A stretch of 5,755 bases of DNA from the NCBI GenBank assembly GCA_021839785.1, contig JAKCAB010000707.1, positions 1 to 5,755 on the forward strand, written 5' to 3'. The translations under genes were made by a program, and so were the position numbers. The notes under the pieces were generated by a model that had not been told where the DNA came from, ran no database searches, and worked only from the letters and a program-made list of their open reading frames with translations. Source of the DNA: a bacterium. GTDB taxonomy: Bacteria > Verrucomicrobiota > Verrucomicrobiae > Limisphaerales > J093. Numbering within the stretch: the first letter of the stretch is position 1; each line of letters opens with the position of its first letter. This document shows, in pieces, positions 1 to 5,437 of this stretch.

Positions 1-2
1 AA

Positions 3-272
3 ATCCGCGAGGAGGTCGGCCTCGAGGTGCCGCGACTCGAGTACTTGGTTTCGTTGCCGAACGACTACGAGTACCAAGCCCTCGTAACGCCGGTGCTGGA
101 CTTGGTTTTCACGGCGCAGGTGGCCAGCTTCGCCGAGGCGCGCGCGGTGTCGGAAGTCGAGGAACTGGTGATCGTGGCGCCGGACCGGATCGACTTCAGC
201 CAACTCGCCTTTCGCTCGAACGCGGAGGCCCTGCGGCGGTTTGTAGCGACGCGCGTCCGCGAGCGGTCTTAA
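3..272 (+). CDS. Nudix hydrolase, C-terminal part (5' end outside window)
   Basis: The reading frame is open from the first complete codon at position 3, so the gene starts upstream of the window. The first visible residues, IREEVGLEV, match the end of the Nudix box (REUxEExGU). The two adjacent Glu would be Mg2+ ligands for hydrolysis of a nucleoside-diphosphate-linked substrate. The following segment, with PNDYEY and then PVLDLVFTAQV, looks like the strand and substrate-loop region after the box in ADP-ribose/NADH pyrophosphatase-like Nudix proteins. A short acidic segment and a C-terminal helix (NAEALRRFVATRV) close the fold, and the stop is TAA. The substrate cannot be named because the N-terminal half is missing. 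The GTG at 27 is an internal codon, not the start, because the catalytic motif lies before it. No clear terminator follows. Confidence 0.85.
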   Translation: MREEVGLEVPRLEYLVSLPNDYEYQALVTPVLDLVFTAQVASFAEARAVSEVEELVIVAPDRIDFSQLAFRSNAEALRRFVATRVRERS

Positions 273-423
273 CCGCGATCTGGGCCCGCCGCGACCAGGC
301 CCGGAGCCCGTAGTCGGTTGTCACACGGTTAACGATCGGTTGTCTGAACAGCGGAACGACTGCCAGGGCCATTTGCCCGGACGGATTACGCCCCAGCCCG
401 GCGGCGGGCAACGCCAAGCGGGG

Positions 424-870
424 TCACCGGGCGGGCAGGTCGAAACGGGCGCCGGCCCGCCACGGCTCTTCGCGCTTGTCCACGATGAGCGTGCGCGGGA
501 GGAACTCGATTTCGTGCCCGAAAAGAACCAGCGTGACCGTGCCGGGCAGGAACGTGGTGTCGAGAAACTCGACCCGCCCAAACGGCACGGCGTCGCGACG
601 ATCCGGATCGTCGAAGCGGAGGGTGACGTTCGTCGTCTGGTTCGGGGCGTTCGTGCCGGGGAAGGTGAACCGCACGTCGCGGATGCCAAGCCGCGGTTGG
701 ACGACCGCGACGATGGGCGTGCCGTTGGTCTGAACGCCGAAGGTGACCTCCCACGGCCCCTTTCGCGCGCGCCATTTCTGGACCGCCCAAAAGCCGCCGA
801 AGTAAAGGACGGCGCAGACGGCAAAAACCGCGAGGGCTTGTCTCCCGAACCGTTCCGGTGGCGCATCCAT
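424..870 (-). CDS. Small membrane-anchored protein of unknown function
   Basis: This 148-residue protein matches no named family that I recognise. Residues 11-30 (AVFAVCAVLYFGGFWAV within them) form one hydrophobic helix, followed by a basic stretch (QKWRARKG), so it is probably a signal anchor. The remaining ~110 residues look mostly beta-stranded, with alternating hydrophobic residues, an Asn/Thr-rich turn (residues 74-82) and a distinctive end, FGHEIEFLPRTLIVD at 117-131. The charge pattern around the helix does not settle the topology. The ATG at 868-870 was chosen because it gives a short N-terminus directly before the membrane helix. No Shine-Dalgarno is visible. The gene diverges from the Rieske operon, with 115 bp between the start codons, so the two may share a promoter region. 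Longer overlapping frames on this strand lack the membrane helix and read as arginine/proline-rich shadow sequence. Confidence 0.7.
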   Translation of the reverse strand: MDAPPERFGRQALAVFAVCAVLYFGGFWAVQKWRARKGPWEVTFGVQTNGTPIVAVVQPRLGIRDVRFTFPGTNAPNQTTNVTLRFDDPDRRDAVPFGRVEFLDTTFLPGTVTLVLFGHEIEFLPRTLIVDKREEPWRAGARFDLPAR

Positions 871-985
871 GCGGGGCAGACGTTGTGGCCGCGCCGGGCC
901 AAGTCAAGTCTAGGCGGCCGGCCTCGTCGCATTCCGGTTTGCCAAGCGAAGGAGGCTGGCTAGTTTTGCCGCGCACTATGGATTC
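871..985. promoter_or_regulatory. Divergent intergenic region between the membrane protein and the Rieske operon
   Basis: This 115-bp gap separates two divergent start codons, so it must hold or overlap promoters for both sides. I see no convincing sigma-70 hexamer pair. A GGAGG at 951-955 is about 30 bases before the Rieske ATG and has no in-frame start at normal spacing, so it is probably not the ribosome binding site for that gene. Its role is inferred from position only. Confidence 0.35.
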
Positions 986-1525
986 ATGCGCATGACGACG
1001 AAAGCGAATGAGCGTCGCAATTTCCTGAAGGGCTTGCTCGCGGCCGGATTGGGCGGCTTGGCGGTGGCCGTGCCAACCGGTGTCGGTTTGGCCGTAGTTA
1101 TCGAGCCGCTTCGGCGTGCCGCTGTTGGCGCGGGTTGGACGAAGATCGCCCCGCTGGCGGCCCTGCCGGCCGACGGCGTGCCGCGTCGCTTCGCGGTGGT
1201 GGCTGACCGCGTCAACGCCTGGACCAAGACACCGGCCGTCCCGGTGGGCGCGGTTTATCTGCGGCGGACGGCGGAGCGGCAGGTGCGCGCGTTCAACGTG
1301 GTGTGTCCGCACGCCGGTTGCCTGGTGGATTATGCGCCGGCGCGGAGCGGATTCCTGTGCCCGTGCCATAACAGTGCGTTCGGGCTCGACGGGGGGGTGA
1401 GCGAGCCGAGCAGTCCCAGCCCGCGTGGGTTGGATGAACTCGAGGTGGAACTGCGCGACGACGGCAACGTCTGGGTCCGGTTTCAAAACTTTCAATCCGG
1501 CACGCCCGGCAAAGTGCCGGCATGA
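986..1525 (+). CDS. Rieske [2Fe-2S] iron-sulfur subunit of a cytochrome bc/b6f-type complex
   Basis: This 179-residue protein should take one electron from quinol at the p-side site of its partner cytochrome b and pass it to c-type haem. The N-terminus ERRNFLKGLLAAG (residues 9-21) fits a Tat signal (RRxFLK) leading into one hydrophobic anchor, residues 16-39. Cluster box I is CPHAGC at 107-112 and box II is CPCHNS at 125-130. By family knowledge C107, H109, C125 and H128 bind the cluster, and C112-C127 form the disulfide. A proline-rich loop (PSSPSPRGLDELE, 141-153) follows, as in other Rieske proteins. S130 keeps the serine that hydrogen-bonds the cluster, but the usual tyrosine two residues later is Phe (F132), which in known variants lowers the midpoint potential. 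The ATG at 992 (MTTK) is an equally possible start. The stop overlaps the next gene as ATGA, implying translational coupling. Confidence 0.93.
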   Translation: MRMTTKANERRNFLKGLLAAGLGGLAVAVPTGVGLAVVIEPLRRAAVGAGWTKIAPLAALPADGVPRRFAVVADRVNAWTKTPAVPVGAVYLRRTAERQVRAFNVVCPHAGCLVDYAPARSGFLCPCHNSAFGLDGGVSEPSSPSPRGLDELEVELRDDGNVWVRFQNFQSGTPGKVPA

Positions 1526-3330
1526 AAGCGCTTTGGTCGTGGCTGGACGAACGCACGGGCGCGGTGACGGTCACGCGCCGGCGGTTTTTCGATTCGCTGC
1601 CCGGCGGGGCGCAGTGGCGGCGGTGTTGGGTCAGCGCGCTGGTGTTCACGTTTGGTGTCCAAGCGATCACCGGCTTTTGCCTGCTCACCGGCTACAGCGC
1701 GAGCACCCAGACGGCGTGGGAGAGCGTTTTTCATCTCCAGTTCCAGACGCCGGTCGGGTGGCTTTTGCGGGGCCTGCATGTGGTGGCGGCGCAGGCGTTC
1801 GTGGTTTTGCTCGCGCTGTATTTGCTGCAAATGGTGATCCGTGCGGCGTACCTGGCGCCGCGCGAGTTGAACCTCTGGCTGGCGCTGGTGCTGTTGCCGC
1901 TGGCGATCGCGCAATCGGTCACGGGCTGGCTGCTGCCGTTCGACCAGAAGGGTTACTGGGCGGCCCGCGTGCCGTTGAACATCCTCAGCGTTGTGCCGGG
2001 GCTCGGGCCGGCGCTGCAGCGGCTCCTCATTGGCGGACCGGAAGTGGGGCATCGAACCCTCACGCGGTTTCTCGCGTTGCACGTCACGCTCCTCCCGCTG
2101 GCGATCACGGCGACGCTGGGCTTGCTGCTCCACGTTTCGCGGCGAAACGTCGGGCGGACCGCAGCGCCGGCGGGCGCGTCCTGGTGGCCCGACCAGGCGT
2201 TGCGCGATGCCGTGGCCTGTCTGGCGGTGCTGGTGACGTTGCTGTTCTTCGTGCTCAAACCGCACTTCGGCGGGCACGGCGACGCGTTTCCCGAACTGCT
2301 GGCGCCGGCGGACCCGACCGAGCCGTATGCCGCCGCGCGACCCGAGTGGTTCATGCTTTTCCTGTTCCAATTCCTCAAATACTTCCGGGCTGGTTCGGAG
2401 ATCTGGGGCGCGGTGGTGGTGCCCACCTTGGTTCTCCTGGTCATCGCCGCCATGCCTTGGATCGGGCGCTGGCGGCTCGGAGTGCGATTCAACACTGGGT
2501 TCATGGTCGCACTCGCGGCGGGTGCGCTGGCTTTGGGCGGACTGGCGTGGAAGGAAGACCGCGCCAATGCCACGTACCAGGCGGCGGTGGTGCGAGCCCA
2601 AGCCGAGGGCGCGCGCGCGCGCGAGCTGGCAGCGGCGCCCAACGGGATTCCCGAAACTGGTGCCCTGGCGCTCGTGCGAGCCGACCCGCGCACGCAAGGC
2701 CCGCGGCTCTTTGCCCGGTATTGCGCCAGTTGTCATCGCTACGATGGCCACGACGGTTTGGGCGCCCAGCCTTCCGCTCCGCCGAGCGCGTCGGACCTGA
2801 AAGGCTTCGCGAGCCGCGCGTGGCTGGCGGGCTTGTTGAACCCAACGAACGTGGCGACGCCGCATTACTTTGGCGGGACGAAGCTCAAGGAAGGCAAGAT
2901 GGTCCGGTTCGTTCAGCGCGACGTGGCGGGCTTCGACGCTGCGAAGCAGGCGCAACTGGCAAAGGTCATCCTGGCCCTTTCGGCGGAGGCCGGCCTGAAC
3001 GCGCAGCGCGAAGCGGACGCGCGCGAGGCCACCGCGATCGCCGAGGGCCGGGAACTCATCCGCTCCCAGGCAATGCGGTGCACCGATTGCCACCAATTCC
3101 AGAAACCGGACGAAGACGCGACCGCGCCGGACCTGACGGGTTACGGTTCGCGGGCGTGGCTGATCGATTTCGTGAGCAACCCGGCGCACGAGCGCTTTTA
3201 CGGGCGGCGCAACGACCGCATGCCCCGGTTCGGCGCGGACGGCACGCTGGACGCGCAGGCGTTGGGTTTGGTGGTCGATTGGCTGCGCGGCGACTGGTAC
3301 GAGCCGGCGGCGGTGGCCGAAGCGCGGTAA
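1522..3330 (+). CDS. Cytochrome b6/subunit IV/di-haem cytochrome c fusion protein with apparently missing n-side haem b site
   Basis: This 602-residue protein combines what b6f splits into three subunits. Residues 1-210 align without gaps to cytochrome b6 (helices A-D): Q47/TGF at 50-52, GWLLRGLH at 79-86, PREL at 113-116, VTGW at 133-136, DQKGYW at 141-146, and LTRF before H187. Residues 221-345 match subunit IV (helices E-G) with the quinol-site motif PEWF at 274-277. The last helix should leave the C-terminus in the periplasm, where two c-type domains follow. Their haem motifs are CASCH (401-405, candidate Met ligand M460) and CTDCH (520-524, candidate M567). The two domains share a SRAWL block and look tandemly duplicated. 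H86 and H187 can bind the p-side haem. The n-side positions are Y100 and L202, so that haem is probably absent, while C35 (haem c_n attachment in b6f) is kept. The gene starts in an ATGA overlap with the Rieske gene. The role is quinol oxidation with electron delivery to the fused c haems. Confidence 0.92.
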   Translation: MKALWSWLDERTGAVTVTRRRFFDSLPGGAQWRRCWVSALVFTFGVQAITGFCLLTGYSASTQTAWESVFHLQFQTPVGWLLRGLHVVAAQAFVVLLALYLLQMVIRAAYLAPRELNLWLALVLLPLAIAQSVTGWLLPFDQKGYWAARVPLNILSVVPGLGPALQRLLIGGPEVGHRTLTRFLALHVTLLPLAITATLGLLLHVSRRNVGRTAAPAGASWWPDQALRDAVACLAVLVTLLFFVLKPHFGGHGDAFPELLAPADPTEPYAAARPEWFMLFLFQFLKYFRAGSEIWGAVVVPTLVLLVIAAMPWIGRWRLGVRFNTGFMVALAAGALALGGLAWKEDRANATYQAAVVRAQAEGARARELAAAPNGIPETGALALVRADPRTQGPRLFARYCASCHRYDGHDGLGAQPSAPPSASDLKGFASRAWLAGLLNPTNVATPHYFGGTKLKEGKMVRFVQRDVAGFDAAKQAQLAKVILALSAEAGLNAQREADAREATAIAEGRELIRSQAMRCTDCHQFQKPDEDATAPDLTGYGSRAWLIDFVSNPAHERFYGRRNDRMPRFGADGTLDAQALGLVVDWLRGDWYEPAAVAEAR

Positions 3331-3383
3331 GGGAGCGGGCGGTGGCAAGCAGGCGAGGCTGAGGCTCCGCCGGTAATCGATTT

Positions 3384-3418
3384 GCCCGAAACCCGGGAGC
3401 CGAAATCCGGAATCCGAA
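3384..3418 (+). repeat. Degenerate 7-bp tandem repeat array, NNCCGAA orientation (5 units)
   Basis: Five units run in exact 7-bp phase: GCCCGAA, ACCCGGG, AGCCGAA, ATCCGGA and ATCCGAA. The core CCGAA is conserved while the two leading bases vary. The array lies 53 bp after the cytochrome fusion stop codon and faces the opposite-orientation array at 3434-3486, so the pair can fold into an imperfect hairpin. The function is unknown; it looks like a dispersed intergenic repeat. Confidence 0.7.
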
Positions 3419-3433
3419 CCGGCGCTTGAACGG

Positions 3434-3486
3434 GCTTCGGCGTTCGGGCTTCGGTTGTTTTTCGGTTCTCGGATTTCGGATTCCGG
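3434..3486 (-). repeat. Degenerate 7-bp tandem repeat array, TTCGGNN orientation (inverted relative to 3384-3418)
   Basis: Units read GCTTCGG, CGTTCGG, GCTTCGG, then an 11-base unit with a 4-base insertion (TTGTTTTTCGG), then TTCTCGG, ATTTCGG and ATTCCGG. This is the reverse complement of the motif in the preceding array and in the array at 5697-5755. The 15-bp spacer between the two arrays would form the loop of a long imperfect hairpin. Confidence 0.7.
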
Positions 3487-3684
3487 CTTTGCGCTCCGGA
3501 CAACTCGCCATGCGGGCCACGGTTCGCCGGCGCTTCGGCTCACCGCCCGGCACCGCCGCGCCCATTTCCGCGTTCCAAAAGTCTTTGAAACCCGCCCGCC
3601 CGGCGCGCAGTCTCAACGTGCGGGCGGAGATCCGCGGCGGACCGCCCCCAACGGACGCGCCAGTCGGCGCGTGCCGCCTCAGCG

Positions 3685-4245
3685 ATGGAAGACGACATCC
3701 GCGAACGCCTGGCTGCGCAGCAGTACCGTGAAGCCTTCGAGCTGCTGGTGGAGCGGTTCAAAGACAAGGTCTTCCGGCTCGCGTTCAGCATGTTGCGCGA
3801 CCCGGCCGCGGCCGAAGACATGGCCCAGGATATTTTCCTCAAGGTGTGGAAGGCGCTGCCCGGTTACCACGGCGCGGCCTCGGTCTCGACCTGGCTTTAC
3901 ACCATCGCGCGCAACACCTGCCTGACCGAGTTGAAGCGCCGCGCCGCCCGCCTGACGGTGTCGCTCCAGGCGCCGGAGTTGGAAGGCGCTGTGGACGCCA
4001 TCCCCGCGATGCAGACCAGCGACCCTGAGAGCGGGGCCGGGATGGACACGCACGCGATGCTCGATCGCCTGCCGGACAAATATCGGCGGGTGGTCACCCT
4101 TTTCTACCTGGAACAGAAATCATACGAGGAAGTGTCCGCCATGCTGGGCCTGCCGTTGGGCACGGTGAAAACGTTTTTGTTCCGCGCGAAGAAGGAACTG
4201 CTCAGGATTGCGTCGCGGCGACCGATGACGGCCGCGCTGGCCTAA
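3685..4245 (+). CDS. ECF-type RNA polymerase sigma factor (sigma-70 family)
   Basis: This 186-residue protein has only sigma regions 2 and 4, the layout of extracytoplasmic-function sigma factors. Region 2 spans about residues 16-85: the core-binding 2.2 segment reads DMAQDIFLKVWKALPGY (45-61) and the promoter-melting segment is STWLYTIARNTCLTELKRR (68-86). A variable linker of about 40 residues follows. Region 4 spans about 124-174, with LPDKYRRVVTLFYLEQKSY leading into a helix-turn-helix (EEVSAMLGLPLGTVKTFLFRAKKEL) that would read the -35 element. The ATG at 3685 gives a normal ECF N-terminus, and no Shine-Dalgarno is visible. The anti-sigma gene begins 19 bp after the stop, so the two are almost certainly co-transcribed and the sigma is probably held inactive at the membrane until a signal arrives. 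Target genes and signal are not visible here. Confidence 0.93.
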   Translation: MEDDIRERLAAQQYREAFELLVERFKDKVFRLAFSMLRDPAAAEDMAQDIFLKVWKALPGYHGAASVSTWLYTIARNTCLTELKRRAARLTVSLQAPELEGAVDAIPAMQTSDPESGAGMDTHAMLDRLPDKYRRVVTLFYLEQKSYEEVSAMLGLPLGTVKTFLFRAKKELLRIASRRPMTAALA

Positions 4246-4264
4246 TCCGCTGATCGGAATTGTT

Positions 4265-4807
4265 ATGGCTTGCCCAGAATTCGAGATGTCCGTCGCCGCC
4301 TGGCTGGAAGGCCAATTGCCGGCCGGCGAGCGCGAGGCGGTCGAGCGCCACCTCATCGGGTGCGTGGAGTGCCGGGCGTTTGCCGAGGCGTTCCGCCACC
4401 TCGACGCGGAGCTGGTTCGGGCGGTGAAAGCGCCGAAGCTGTCCGCCGACTTCGCCGCGCGGCTACGCCAGCGCATCGATGCGGAACCGCCCGCGGTGGT
4501 GGCGGCACGCCGGGCCGAGTTGAAACGCCGGCTCCAAGCGGAGTACGAAGCCGGTTTGGCGCGAATGCAACGGCGTTTCCACTCCTTCGGCGCGGTGTTG
4601 GATGTGCTCGCTTCGGGTTGCCTGTTGGCGGGCGCGGCCACGGCCGCAGTGGTAAATGCGCCAAGATTGCTTCAGTTCCTGCCGGCCAATCTGCGTGGCC
4701 TCCCCGACCCGACGCTGGTGGTCAGCGCGGTGGTCGGCGCGGTGTTCTTGCTGGCGGGCGGAATCGCTGCCTGGCGCACGCGGGGCCGCGTCGGTTCGTG
4801 GGTGTGA
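4265..4807 (+). CDS. Membrane anti-sigma factor with N-terminal zinc-finger (ZAS-like) domain
   Basis: This 180-residue protein should bind and restrain the sigma factor encoded just upstream. The N-terminal domain (about 1-45) matches the putative zinc-finger fold of anti-sigma factors: C3, then a helix with WLEGQLPAGEREAVERHL, then H29-x3-C33-x2-C36. C3, H29, C33 and C36 are the likely zinc ligands. A charged helical stretch (77-105, rich in Arg, Glu and Ala) could form a short coiled coil. Two hydrophobic segments follow, about 108-130 and 150-170, with a short periplasmic loop between them and a basic cytoplasmic tail (RTRGR). The two-helix hairpin leaves almost no periplasmic sensor domain, so the signal may be sensed in the membrane, by the zinc site (redox) or by a partner. 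The ATG at 4265 was chosen because C3 lies directly after it. Confidence 0.87.
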   Translation: MACPEFEMSVAAWLEGQLPAGEREAVERHLIGCVECRAFAEAFRHLDAELVRAVKAPKLSADFAARLRQRIDAEPPAVVAARRAELKRRLQAEYEAGLARMQRRFHSFGAVLDVLASGCLLAGAATAAVVNAPRLLQFLPANLRGLPDPTLVVSAVVGAVFLLAGGIAAWRTRGRVGSWV

Positions 4808-4820
4808 ACTTCGCGGGAAT

Positions 4821-4837
4821 CGCGCCCGGCCGGCGCG
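4821..4837. terminator. Possible short hairpin between convergent genes
   Basis: CGCGCC (4821-4826) and GGCGCG (4832-4837) form a 6-bp stem with a 5-nt loop, exactly in the 30-bp gap between the anti-sigma gene (+) and the lipoprotein gene (-). There is no T-tract on either side, so it could be a bidirectional pause or terminator hairpin, or only GC-rich chance. Confidence 0.3.
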
Positions 4838-5392
4838 TCAGAAGGGCTCTTCCTTCTTCTCCTTGCCCGGCTTCGGCTTGTTGCCGAGTCGGATGGCCAG
4901 ATTGTTGAGTCCGCGCACGATCCGCACGGCTTCCTCGCGAGTGGCGTCCGGCGTGAAGGTGAGGACGCCGTCCTTGATGGGCACGGTCATTTGGGGCGCC
5001 GCCAGCCACCGACCTTCGGTGAACATGCTGTAAATGGCCAGGCGCTCGCCGCGGTAGGTCGAACTGATGCTCTCCAGGGTAAGCGTGCCGCGGAAATCGA
5101 ATCTCACCTGGATGGCAAAGCCCCCGACAACATCGACCACCTTGGCGTCGATGAGGCTGCCTTCGTCCAGGACCGGTTCCTTGTTGATCCGAATCAGGAT
5201 CGGGGAGGCCCGAAAGATGGGGACCACCGTGGTCTTGGAGCCCGTGGTGTCGAAATCGGTCTCCAGGTAGAACCGCAGGGTGCTGGCCTCCTTCTCGTGT
5301 TCTCGTTCTGCCGCCGACTTGCAGCCCGTCGCCACCACCGTCAGCAGGAGTGCGAGTAAATAGGAGTTGAACCGCAATGAACCCAAATTCAT
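4838..5392 (-). CDS. Lipoprotein with SecD P1-head-like domain
   Basis: This 184-residue protein starts with a lipoprotein signal: a short N-terminus with one Arg, a hydrophobic core YLLALLLTVV and the lipobox ATGC, giving lipidated C24. A charged linker (25-37) follows. Residues about 38-168 resemble the P1 head subdomain of SecD: LDEGSLIDAKV (75-85), a beta-strand GFAIQVRFDF (91-100), RGERLAIYSMF (114-124), AAPQMTVPIKDGVLTF (131-146), then a helix TREEAVRIVRGLNNLA (151-166). In SecD this order is a strand with F, GxxLAI, saP, I..G and EEA..L. No SecD transmembrane part is present, so this is a free-standing relative of unknown role, facing the periplasm or outer membrane. The tail is Lys/Glu-rich. 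An in-frame ATG at 5488 would add 32 residues ahead of the signal peptide and overlap the divergent small gene, so 5392 is preferred. Confidence 0.75.
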   Translation of the reverse strand: MNLGSLRFNSYLLALLLTVVATGCKSAAEREHEKEASTLRFYLETDFDTTGSKTTVVPIFRASPILIRINKEPVLDEGSLIDAKVVDVVGGFAIQVRFDFRGTLTLESISSTYRGERLAIYSMFTEGRWLAAPQMTVPIKDGVLTFTPDATREEAVRIVRGLNNLAIRLGNKPKPGKEKKEEPF

Positions 5393-5395
5393 AGT
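5367..5395 (+). promoter_or_regulatory. Candidate sigma-70-like promoter for the small basic protein
   Basis: TTGAAC (5367-5372) and CATAGT (5390-5395) are separated by 17 bp, each matching four of six consensus bases, with the start codon 42 bp downstream. The hexamers overlap the beginning of the divergent lipoprotein gene, as expected with only 45 bp between the two genes. This is weak evidence in the absence of transcript data. Confidence 0.3.
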
Positions 5396-5437
5396 CTTGG
5401 AAAAGAATCGGAACCGGAAGGCAAAGTAAAGACACAT

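Larger units (their letters stand above)
3331..3684. other. Intergenic region between the cytochrome operon and the sigma factor gene
   Basis: This 354-bp stretch has no credible gene. The open frames crossing it have compositions typical of GC-rich shadows and no recognisable motif. Its first 50 bases contain GC-rich inverted segments (for example GGAGC 3332-3336 with GCTCC 3364-3368) but no T-tract, so a terminator is not convincing. Bases 3384-3486 hold the 7-bp repeat arrays listed separately. An 8-bp inverted repeat (CCGCCCGC 3592-3599 and GCGGGCGG 3620-3627, 20-nt loop) may be chance in GC-rich DNA. The promoter for the sigma factor must lie here, but I could not identify a -35/-10 pair, including an ECF-type GAAC element at proper spacing. 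Confidence 0.6.

Noticed and set aside
273..423. Possible terminator or small gene after the Nudix hydrolase
   Set aside because: I saw no stem followed by a T-tract and no plausible short frame, only GC-rich sequence between convergent genes.
340..963. Plus-strand frame across the membrane protein gene
   Set aside because: Low-complexity charged translation. The minus-strand frame has a proper membrane helix and a beta-rich domain instead.
2131..2133. H204 as a replacement ligand for the n-side haem
   Set aside because: It sits two residues past the b6 ligand position, on a different helix face, aligned with b6 P204, and helix B offers no His partner on the n side. A structure model could still overturn this.
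1425..3362. Open frame of 645 residues on the plus strand in a different frame from the cytochrome
   Set aside because: Ala/Arg/Gly-rich shadow with no haem or membrane motifs; it overlaps the whole real gene.
3384..3486. CRISPR-like array
   Set aside because: The units are 7 bp, tandem and degenerate, with no spacers and no cas genes nearby.
1492..3543. Long open frame of 683 residues on the minus strand, covering the cytochrome fusion gene
   Set aside because: The translation is rich in Arg, Gln and Pro and has no domain or membrane pattern, while the plus strand encodes unmistakable cytochrome b and c motifs. It is a GC-rich antisense shadow.
3455..3925. Open frame running from the intergenic region into the sigma factor gene
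   Set aside because: Different frame from the sigma factor, Arg/Ser/Pro-rich translation with no motif; the sigma frame has complete region 2 and region 4.
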